Positions 1-4,716 of a DNA stretch of 5,664 bases are shown here, piece after piece. Under the pieces are notes generated by a model, which did no database searches, was not told the origin of the DNA, and saw nothing but the letters and a program-made list of their open reading frames with translations. The position numbers and the translations under genes are program-made. The stretch is from assembly GCA_017475785.1 (NCBI GenBank), contig JAFVEX010000008.1:1-5664 (forward strand), in the 5' to 3' direction. The stretch's first letter is position 1, and every line of letters starts with the position of its first letter. This DNA comes from Eubacterium sp. (lineage in GTDB: Bacteria > Bacillota_A > Clostridia > Lachnospirales > Lachnospiraceae).

Positions 1-344
1 AGGTCAGTATCCGCGAAGTCATATCGCGGGAAGCTGCGGCGGAACTGCTGGACAGAATCCTGGAGATTGAGCCGCTTGAAATCCACGAGGAAAAATTCAG
101 AGAAGAAATCTACAGGGAAGTGATGCGCCAGAGCGACTGTACAGGGCTTCTTGGAATGATCCGGACTCTGCTGCGCAGGCGGGAAATACGGCTCGCCGAG
201 GGACGTAAGTTTACATCTGTGGACGAGCGGTTTCTAAATGAAGCGATGAACAGGCTTTCATGCGAGCTGGCGATTGCGATGAATGAAACGCAGGAGCAGG
301 CGGAACAACGTCTTTTGGCGGCGCTTCAGGCTGCGCCGGTGTGA
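1..344 (+). CDS. CarD-family transcriptional regulator, C-terminal part
   Basis: Only the last 113 codons are in the window, read in the frame starting at base 3 and ending at TGA 342-344. CarD proteins bind the RNA polymerase beta subunit through an N-terminal Tudor-like domain and contact promoter DNA with a helical C-terminal domain, stabilising the open complex. The visible part matches the helical domain: an opening similar to 'VISREAAAELLDRI', then 'IEPLEI', a basic helix 'LLRRREIRLAEGRKFTSVDE', and the closing 'LSCELAIAMN' helix. The pattern of 'R..R...GRK.TSVDERF..EA...L..ELA' is what I know from clostridial CarD homologues, whose usual length is about 160 residues, so roughly a third of the gene, including the polymerase-binding domain, is missing off the left edge. 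The final codons (A-P-V-stop) lie in the first copy of a tandem repeat. The gene converges with the DUF4317 gene. Family call is fairly firm; target genes are unknown. Confidence 0.8.
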   Translation, partial: VSIREVISREAAAELLDRILEIEPLEIHEEKFREEIYREVMRQSDCTGLLGMIRTLLRRREIRLAEGRKFTSVDERFLNEAMNRLSCELAIAMNETQEQAEQRLLAALQAAPV

Positions 345-452
345 CCGCTGTGCCGGTGTGACCGCTGTGCCGGTTTGACCGCTGTGCCGGTTTGATCGCT
401 GCGCCGGTATGACCGCTGTGCCGGTGAGACCGTTGCGCCGGTGCGACCGCTT
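335..452. repeat. 17-bp direct tandem repeat, about 7 copies, each with a CGGT-N3-ACCG dyad
   Basis: Units begin at 335, 352, 369, 386, 403, 420 and 437 (the last is one or two bases short). The consensus is GCCGGTGTGACCGCTGT. Each unit holds the inverted repeat CGGT-N3-ACCG. The three central bases are GTG, GTG, TTG, TTG, ATG, GAG and GCG in order, so differences cluster in the dyad spacer; the dyad arms differ only in unit 4 (ATCG for ACCG). The remaining changes are at unit positions 14 and 17. Unit 1 supplies the TGA stop of the CarD gene, and all others are downstream of it. Adjacent units can also pair as ACCG-N6-CGGT, so the transcript could fold in alternative ways. Function is not known: a protein-binding array, an RNA structure at the 3' end of the CarD message, or a simple minisatellite are all possible. 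Confidence 0.93.
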
Positions 453-462
453 CGGGTGCGGA

Positions 463-494
463 AGGCTGCCGTGAGATGTTTTCACGGGCAGCTT
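463..494. terminator. Candidate hairpin between convergent genes, no U-tract
   Basis: GCTGCCGTGA (465-474) pairs with TCACGGGCAGC (482-492) apart from one bulged G, leaving a 7-nt loop; the + strand can extend it by a G-U and an A-U pair. It sits between the CarD stop and the DUF4317 stop, where a shared terminator is expected. Neither strand has a run of Ts after the stem, so it is not a standard intrinsic terminator. It may instead be a 3'-end stabilising structure. Confidence 0.4.
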
Positions 495-536
495 ACCGGC
501 AGAAGCCCGCAAAGAAGCGCGCTGTTTAAAACAGGT

Positions 537-1667
537 TTAGCTGGTTTTCTTTGTCCGGATTCGGATTCCGTTTACTTCAATATCGCCGGTTACCGGGATC
601 ATCAGGTATTCCCGGCCGTCTATCACACGTGTCTCGATCAGATCTGTGCGGTCCGCCGCAATGGAAATTTTCACTTCCGGTGAAACAACTTCAAATTTTT
701 TCGAAGAATATACATTGGAGAAAGCCAGCGTCCCGCTGTCGGAGAGTTCGTCGAACCGCTCCTCAAATTTTTGCAGCTGTTCTTCAGACGCGCCGCAGCC
801 GGAGAGCAGTGTTTTTACGGCGCCGCGGTCCAGAACGGGCGGTTCAGGCGCATCCGCACTCTGCGCCATGAGCTCTGCCATCTGCTCGTGAACAGTTCTT
901 GCGACGTCAAAATCACAGTCGCGCTGAAACGTCTCCTCTACAATAGAAGCAAACGCGGCATGCTGCGTCTCTGCCGTCAGGGGCGGTTCCGTGCCGAGCG
1001 CCTGACGCAGAAAGGCTTCATGCAGATCTCCTGGCTTCGCGGAATAATACAAAAACTGGTGAATATCTGTATTGCGGTCTTCAAACGCAGGAAACAGAAA
1101 GCCGGCGGCCGGCATGTCTACCATGTGATCCTGCAGTCTGCTGGTAATGGCATTCTGCCCGGCGTCATATACCAGACCTGCCTTCGAGAGGCTGACTGGG
1201 CAGATTGCGCAGACAATAAATGAATAGACATCGTCTGACGCGTCATCCAGAAGCATGTTGTCACGCGTGCGGGAGGGAATGTCATAGCGCCCGAATGCGA
1301 GCAGGATCAGAAAACTGCCCGGATCTGTCCAGGAAGCGGTCAAATCCTCGCAGAACGAATGCAGAAGCGCTTCATCCTCCAGTCCGCTGTCACGAAGAGC
1401 GAGCAGCTTTGCCTGCTGCCCATCTGGCGCCTCTTCGGCAGGAGGGAAGGAGAGCGTCATCAGGTTTTTATTCAGCGTCCCGGACAGCGTTTTGCGAAAA
1501 AGGCCGCAGAATTTGTGCATGTCTTCTTCGGGAAGCGAGAGGAACGCTTCCTTCATCTCCAGGACGGTCTGCCGCTCGCCGTTGACACAGCATCCAAAAA
1601 TGCGGTCAATCCGGCAGTGATCTTTTGTCAAAAGGCGTCTGATTTCTGATATTTCTTTTTTATTCAT
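537..1667 (-). CDS. DUF4317 domain-containing protein
   Basis: A 376-residue soluble-looking protein with no signal peptide or membrane segment. I recognise it as the DUF4317 family, which has no established function. Family-like landmarks are the N-terminal 'MNKKEISEIRR', the 'FRKTLSGTLNKNLMTLSFP' block at about 57-75, 'CAICPVSLSKAGLVY' at about 153-167, 'GFLFPAFEDRNTDIHQFLYY' at about 189-208, and a C-terminal segment 'REYLMIPVTGDIEVNGIRI' (352-370) of the usual kind. It appears full length and intact; the stop is TAA at 539-537. I chose the ATG at 1667-1665; a TTG two codons upstream (1673) is in frame but would add only 'MP'. No Shine-Dalgarno sequence precedes either start, while a TATACT box lies 7 bases before the ATG, suggesting a leaderless or very short-leader mRNA. 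It is transcribed alone, away from the tRNA gene. The neighbours give no clue to its role. Confidence 0.85.
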   Translation of the reverse strand: MNKKEISEIRRLLTKDHCRIDRIFGCCVNGERQTVLEMKEAFLSLPEEDMHKFCGLFRKTLSGTLNKNLMTLSFPPAEEAPDGQQAKLLALRDSGLEDEALLHSFCEDLTASWTDPGSFLILLAFGRYDIPSRTRDNMLLDDASDDVYSFIVCAICPVSLSKAGLVYDAGQNAITSRLQDHMVDMPAAGFLFPAFEDRNTDIHQFLYYSAKPGDLHEAFLRQALGTEPPLTAETQHAAFASIVEETFQRDCDFDVARTVHEQMAELMAQSADAPEPPVLDRGAVKTLLSGCGASEEQLQKFEERFDELSDSGTLAFSNVYSSKKFEVVSPEVKISIAADRTDLIETRVIDGREYLMIPVTGDIEVNGIRIRTKKTS

Positions 1668-1674
1668 AGGCAAA

Positions 1675-1680
1675 AGTATA
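1675..1680 (-). promoter_or_regulatory. Candidate -10 box for the DUF4317 gene
   Basis: On the minus strand TATACT (1680-1675) lies 7 bases upstream of the ATG at 1667. The position about 17 bp further upstream is only a T-run (TTTTTT at 1703-1698), a poor -35, though the two T-runs there might act as an A/T-rich upstream element. Transcription starting the usual 7 bases after the -10 would begin at or next to the A of the start codon. Confidence 0.35.
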
Positions 1681-1706
1681 TGATGAAAAAAATCTGAAAA
1701 AAAGGG

Positions 1707-1735
1707 TTGATTTTCTGGCAGAGTTAGGTTATGAT
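1707..1735 (+). promoter_or_regulatory. Sigma-70/A-type promoter of the tRNA-Glu gene
   Basis: TTGATT (1707-1712), a 17-bp spacer and TATGAT (1730-1735) match the housekeeping consensus well (4 of 6 and 5 of 6). The predicted start is near 1742, one base before the mature tRNA 5' end, so little or no 5' leader would need to be removed. Confidence 0.7.
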
Positions 1736-1742
1736 TGTTAAC

Positions 1743-1814
1743 GGTCGATTGGTCAAGGGGTTAAGACGCCGCCCTCTCACGGCGGAAACAGGGGTTCGAT
1801 TCCCCTATCGACTG
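1743..1814 (+). tRNA. tRNA-Glu, anticodon CTC
   Basis: The cloverleaf folds by eye. The acceptor is GGTCGAT (1743-1749) with ATCGACT (1807-1813), including a G1-U72 wobble. The D-arm is GTC...GAC around AAGGGGTTAA. The anticodon arm is CCGCC-CTCTCAC-GGCGG, giving anticodon CTC, which reads GAG. The T-arm is AGGGG-TTCGATT-CCCCT. The discriminator is G1814. CCA is not encoded (CTG follows), so it must be added by nucleotidyltransferase. The gene stands alone between its own promoter and an intrinsic terminator rather than in a tRNA cluster. Glu-tRNA identity agrees with the close match of the anticodon arm to bacterial tRNA-Glu. Confidence 0.95.
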
Positions 1815-1817
1815 CTG

Positions 1818-1847
1818 AACTGCCAGATATGGCAGTTCTTTTCTTTT
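1818..1847 (+). terminator. Intrinsic terminator of the tRNA-Glu gene
   Basis: A perfect 8-bp stem, AACTGCCA (1818-1825) and TGGCAGTT (1830-1837), closes a GATA loop and is followed by CTTTTCTTTT. It begins four bases after the tRNA 3' end. Confidence 0.9.
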
Positions 1848-1851
1848 GTAC

Positions 1852-1870
1852 CACAAGGTCTTGTGTTTTT
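1852..1870 (+). terminator. Possible second, weak intrinsic terminator
   Basis: CACAA (1852-1856) and TTGTG (1861-1865) pair around GGTC and are followed by TTTTT (1866-1870). The 5-bp stem is short, but its position just after the first terminator fits a back-up that insulates the phosphatase gene from tRNA transcription. Confidence 0.35.
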
Positions 1871-1890
1871 CAGTTCCATCATAGTATAAT
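1861..1890 (+). promoter_or_regulatory. Promoter of the HAD phosphatase gene
   Basis: A consensus TATAAT lies at 1885-1890; the best upstream hexamer is TTGTGT (1861-1866) at an 18-bp spacing, matching only the TTG. The predicted start, about 7 bases after the -10, falls on the A of the ATG at 1897. Confidence 0.55.
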
Positions 1891-1896
1891 CTCCCT

Positions 1897-2580
1897 ATGT
1901 GTAAAAAAACAGTTAAAAACATGAAAGCCGCAATTTTTGATCTGGACGGGACGCTTCTGGATTCCATGGGGCTCTGGCAGCAGATTGACGTAGAATTTCT
2001 GGCCAGAAGGGGCATAGATCTTCCGTCAGACTATCAGGCGGCGATCACGCCGCTTGGCGCGCATGACGCGGCTGTCTATACCATCAGGCGGTTCGGGCTG
2101 CCGGATACGCCGGAGGAACTGACAGAAGAGTGGATCGATATGGCTTTTTCCCACTACCGGGATGATATTCCGCTGAAGCCATACGCGCTGGAGTATGTGC
2201 GGGCGCTCTGGGAAAGAGGCATCAGGATCTATATTGCGACTTCTTCGGACCGGAAGATGGTAGAAGCAGCCTGTAAGAGAACCGGGCTTTCCGCCTGCCT
2301 GTCGGAAATTGTGACGGTCGCGGATACAGGGCGCGGGAAGGAGTTTCCGGATATCTATCTGAGATGTGCCAAAAAGGCAGGCTGTCCCCCGCCGGAGTGC
2401 GTTGTTTATGAAGATATTATTCACGGTGTTCGGAGTGCGAAGCTGGGCGGGTTTTACACGGTAGGCGTGTATGAGCCGACTTATGAGCGCCTGGATGAGG
2501 TCATGGCGGAGTCCGACCGGTTTATCCGTTCGTTTGAGGAACTCCTGCGGGAACCGGACGTGTGGCCCTGCGGCCTTTAA
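1897..2580 (+). CDS. HAD-superfamily (subfamily IA) phosphatase / beta-phosphoglucomutase-like hydrolase
   Basis: A cytosolic, magnesium-dependent hydrolase of the haloacid dehalogenase superfamily that would transfer a phosphoryl group to an aspartate. In 227-residue numbering, motif I is 'FDLDGTLLDS', with nucleophile D15 and acid/base D17; motif II is 'YIATSSD' (T115); the motif III lysine is in 'GRGKEFPDIY' (K148); motif IV is 'VVYEDIIHG' (E172, D173). Residues of about 25-95 between motifs I and II form a helical cap, as in the phosphoglucomutase-like group. Length is normal. The substrate cannot be read from the sequence. Two starts are possible: ATG 1897 gives an unusual 'MCKKTVKN' extension, while ATG 1921 starts at 'MKAAIFDLDG', the usual family position. 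Neither has a Shine-Dalgarno sequence. I list 1897 because the TATAAT box predicts a transcript starting there; 1921 is a serious alternative. The gene is apparently monocistronic, ending 94 bp before gyrB. Confidence 0.88.
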   Translation: MCKKTVKNMKAAIFDLDGTLLDSMGLWQQIDVEFLARRGIDLPSDYQAAITPLGAHDAAVYTIRRFGLPDTPEELTEEWIDMAFSHYRDDIPLKPYALEYVRALWERGIRIYIATSSDRKMVEAACKRTGLSACLSEIVTVADTGRGKEFPDIYLRCAKKAGCPPPECVVYEDIIHGVRSAKLGGFYTVGVYEPTYERLDEVMAESDRFIRSFEELLREPDVWPCGL

Positions 2581-2588
2581 AAGTTAAA

Positions 2589-2617
2589 CACCCCGCCGCG
2601 GGCAGCGGAGCGTGGTG
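2589..2617. other. GC-rich imperfect hairpin after the phosphatase gene
   Basis: CACC (2589-2592) pairs with GGTG (2614-2617) and CCGC (2593-2596) with GCGG (2605-2608), with a 5-nt bulge. It lies 8 bases after the phosphatase stop codon and stands out as GC-rich against its A/T-rich surroundings. There is no T-run after it, so it is at best a weak terminator; it could also be part of the gyrB leader. Confidence 0.3.
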
Positions 2618-2629
2618 ACAAGATAATGA

Positions 2630-2658
2630 TTGAGTGTATTCGGCATATTTATCATAAT
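2630..2658 (+). promoter_or_regulatory. Candidate gyrB promoter
   Basis: TTGAGT (2630-2635), a 17-bp spacer and CATAAT (2653-2658) resemble the housekeeping consensus (4 of 6 and 5 of 6). A start about 7 bases later (near 2665) would fall inside the gyrB ribosome-binding site at 2661-2668, removing its GGAG core. Either the true start is a few bases earlier, another promoter is used, or the hexamers are chance matches. Confidence 0.35.
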
Positions 2659-2674
2659 TTGGAGATGACCGGGA

Positions 2675-4597
2675 ATGGCAAGAGATAACTACGGCGCGGA
2701 GAGCATTCAGGTACTGGAAGGACTGGAGGCGGTCCGTGTCAGACCTGGTATGTATATCGGCAGCACGGGAAGAAAAGGATTAAATCATCTGATCTATGAG
2801 ATTGTGGACAATTCCGTCGATGAGCATCTGGCGGGATTCTGTTCAAGGATCGAGGTGACGCTGGAGGCAGACGGTTCCTGTTCTGTCTCGGATAACGGCC
2901 GCGGAATCCCCGTGGATCTGCATGAGAAGGGGATGCCGGCTGAGCGTCTGGTCTTCACGACGCTTCACGCCGGGGGAAAGTTTGACAATGAAGTGTATAA
3001 GACGAGCGGCGGCCTTCACGGCGTCGGATCGTCAGTTGTCAACGCGCTTTCTGCCTATCTGGACGTGCGAATCTGCCGCGACGGGAAAATCTGGCATGAC
3101 CGCTATGAACGCGGCGTGCCGGTGCAGCAGCTGGAAAAAGGCATGCTTCCCGTGATTGGAAAGTCACGCCAGTCTGGAACGACGGTGAATTTTCTTCCGG
3201 ATGGAGAGATTTTTGAAAAAACCCGGTTTAAATCAGACGAGGTGAAGAGCAGGCTCCACGAAACGACGTATCTGAACCCGGAGCTGACCATCGTTTTTAC
3301 CGACAGGCGGGACGGGAAGGAAGAGGTTACAGAGTACCACGAGCCGGAAGGAATCATCGGTTTTGTCAAGGAAATCAACAAAAACAAAGAAACGCTTCAC
3401 CAGCCGGTCTGTCTGAAGGGCAGCTCGGAGGGCATCGAAGTAGAAATCGCCTTTCAGTATGTGAAAGAATTCCAGGAGACCGTTCTGGGCTTTTGCAACA
3501 ATATATATAATTCCGAAGGCGGCACGCACATTACCGGGTTTAAGGTGCAGTTTACGTCCGTCATGAACAACTATGCGCGCGAGCTCGGGATTCTGAAGGA
3601 GAAGGACGCAAACTTTACCGGCGTTGACATCCGGAACGGAATGACGGCGATTATCTCCGTGAAGCATCCGGATCCGCGGTTTGAGGGTCAGACGAAGACA
3701 AAGCTGGACAACCCGGACGCCGCCCGCGCGGCCGGCAAGGTAACAGGCGACGAAGCTGTTCTGTATTTTGACAGAAACCTGGATGTGCTCAAGGAGGTTC
3801 TCGCCTGCGCGGAGCGCGCCGCGAAAATCCGGAAAAACGCGGAAAAAATCAAGACCAATATGCTCACGCAGCAGAAATATTCGTTCGACGCGAACGGAAA
3901 GCTGGCAAACTGCGGAAGCCGGGACGCGTCGAAGTGTGAGATCTTCATCGTGGAGGGCGACTCTGCCGGAGGATCCGCAAAAACAGCGAGAAACCGTGAG
4001 TTTCAGGCGATTCTCCCGATCCGCGGTAAGATCCTGAATGTGGAAAAAGCCAGCATGGACCGCGTGCTGGGCAACGCAGAGATCAAGTCCATGATCAACG
4101 CCTTCGGATGCGGTTTTTCCGAGGGATACGGCAACGATTTCGACATCAGCAAGCTCCGGTACGACAAAATCATCATCATGGCGGACGCGGATGTGGACGG
4201 CGCGCATATTTCCACGCTGCTGCTGACGTTGTTTTACCGTTTCCTGCCGGAATTAATTTATGAGGGACACGTCTACATCGCGATGCCGCCGCTGTACAGG
4301 ACGGTACCGGCGCGCGGCGAAGGCGAATATCTCTATGATGATAAGGCGTTGGAAAAATACCGCCGTGAACACCGCGGATCCAAATTTACGCTGCAGCGGT
4401 TTAAAGGACTTGGCGAGATGGATCCGGATCAGCTCTGGGAGACAACCCTCAATCCTGAGACCCGGCGCCTGCGCCGCGTCGAAATTGAGGACGCCCGCCT
4501 GGCGACAGAGGTGACAGAGACACTGATGGGGTCGCAGGTGCCGCCAAGGAAGGCTTTTATCTATGAGCACGCGCAGGACGCGGAGCTGGATGTGTAA
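2675..4597 (+). CDS. gyrB: Type IIA DNA topoisomerase B subunit (GyrB-like; GyrB/ParE family)
   Basis: The ATPase and metal-binding subunit of an A2B2 topoisomerase; 640 residues, a normal length for the Gram-positive form lacking the enterobacterial insert. The GHKL ATPase domain (about 1-220) shows E42 and N46 in '[10 protein letters not shown]', D73 in 'VSDNGRGIP', and the lid 'GGLHGVG' (112-118). The transducer domain carries the 'QTK' loop (339-341). The TOPRIM domain has '[10 protein letters not shown]' (E427) and 'DADVDG' (D504, D506, D508). The C-terminal block is '[15 protein letters not shown]' (575-589). '[10 protein letters not shown]' is the gyrase form (ParE usually has GKVINTEKA). 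GGAG at 2661-2664, 10 bases before the ATG, supports the start. Unusual: the residue aligned with E. coli Arg136 is His141. The A-subunit gene follows after 119 bp. The left flank is not dnaA/dnaN/recF, so this may be a second B subunit serving as topoisomerase IV; family is certain, subtype is not. Confidence 0.95.
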   Translation: MARDNYGAESIQVLEGLEAVRVRPGMYIGSTGRKGLNHLIYEIVDNSVDEHLAGFCSRIEVTLEADGSCSVSDNGRGIPVDLHEKGMPAERLVFTTLHAGGKFDNEVYKTSGGLHGVGSSVVNALSAYLDVRICRDGKIWHDRYERGVPVQQLEKGMLPVIGKSRQSGTTVNFLPDGEIFEKTRFKSDEVKSRLHETTYLNPELTIVFTDRRDGKEEVTEYHEPEGIIGFVKEINKNKETLHQPVCLKGSSEGIEVEIAFQYVKEFQETVLGFCNNIYNSEGGTHITGFKVQFTSVMNNYARELGILKEKDANFTGVDIRNGMTAIISVKHPDPRFEGQTKTKLDNPDAARAAGKVTGDEAVLYFDRNLDVLKEVLACAERAAKIRKNAEKIKTNMLTQQKYSFDANGKLANCGSRDASKCEIFIVEGDSAGGSAKTARNREFQAILPIRGKILNVEKASMDRVLGNAEIKSMINAFGCGFSEGYGNDFDISKLRYDKIIIMADADVDGAHISTLLLTLFYRFLPELIYEGHVYIAMPPLYRTVPARGEGEYLYDDKALEKYRREHRGSKFTLQRFKGLGEMDPDQLWETTLNPETRRLRRVEIEDARLATEVTETLMGSQVPPRKAFIYEHAQDAELDV

Positions 4598-4617
4598 GGA
4601 CTCAGGCAATTCCGAAA

Positions 4618-4631
4618 CATCAAATTTGATG
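4618..4631. promoter_or_regulatory. Perfect 14-bp palindrome in the gyrB-gyrA spacer
   Basis: CATCAAATTTGATG reads the same on both strands. It begins 21 bases after the gyrB stop and overlaps the -35 of the only promoter-like sequence I find before gyrA. CATCAAA recurs singly at 4656-4662. A dimeric repressor operator is possible, but I do not recognise it as the site of a known regulator. As RNA the zero-loop form would be a poor hairpin, which favours a DNA-level role if any. Confidence 0.45.
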
Positions 4632-4655
4632 ACAGATTGTACAAAACAATATGAG
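4626..4655 (+). promoter_or_regulatory. Weak candidate internal promoter for the A-subunit gene
   Basis: TTGATG (4626-4631), an 18-bp spacer and TATGAG (4650-4655) each match the consensus at 4 of 6 positions. There is no intrinsic terminator after gyrB, so read-through from gyrB is likely whether or not this is used. Confidence 0.25.
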
Positions 4656-4685
4656 CATCAAAAACGAAGTTTCGCATTTAACAAT

Positions 4686-4698
4686 ATGTGAATCACAT
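4686..4698. promoter_or_regulatory. ATGTGA-A-TCACAT inverted repeat just before the gyrA ribosome-binding site
   Basis: Six-base arms around a single central A. In RNA it would give a small hairpin (ATGTG, loop AAT, CACAT) ending 4 bases before the GGAGG. The adjacent sequence ACAATATG (4681-4688) also occurs at 4646-4653. It might be an operator or a weak translational element; the arms resemble CRP half-sites, but the spacing is wrong for CRP. Confidence 0.35.
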
Positions 4699-4702
4699 GC
4701 CG

Positions 4703-4707
4703 GGAGG
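4703..4707 (+). promoter_or_regulatory. Ribosome-binding site of the A-subunit gene
   Basis: GGAGG ends 9 bases before the ATG at 4717, and no other in-frame start nearby is as well placed; it fixes the start of the A subunit. Confidence 0.85.
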
Positions 4708-4716
4708 AATTCAGAG

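Noticed and set aside
335..452. CRISPR array
   Set aside because: The 17-bp units are directly adjacent with no spacers of unique sequence, and there are no cas genes.
258..512. 84-aa reading frame on the minus strand across the repeat array
   Set aside because: Its repetitive 'RSHRR/TGTAV' composition is just the tandem repeat translated, and it overlaps the CarD coding end; no ribosome-binding site or family resemblance.
771..1223. 150-aa reading frame opposite the DUF4317 gene
   Set aside because: A shadow of the DUF4317 coding frame, with no domain signature.
1743..1814. tRNA gene as an integration site for a mobile element
   Set aside because: No duplicate of the tRNA 3' end, integrase or foreign-looking genes follow; the next gene is an ordinary phosphatase.
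3233..4207. 324-aa reading frame antisense to gyrB
   Set aside because: It lies wholly opposite a highly conserved gene, in a GC-rich region where antisense frames stay open by codon bias; no recognisable domain.
4686..4698. CRP/FNR operator at TGTGA-A-TCACA
   Set aside because: CRP and FNR sites have longer gaps between the half-sites (TGTGA-N6-TCACA, TTGAT-N4-ATCAA); the one-base gap here does not fit.
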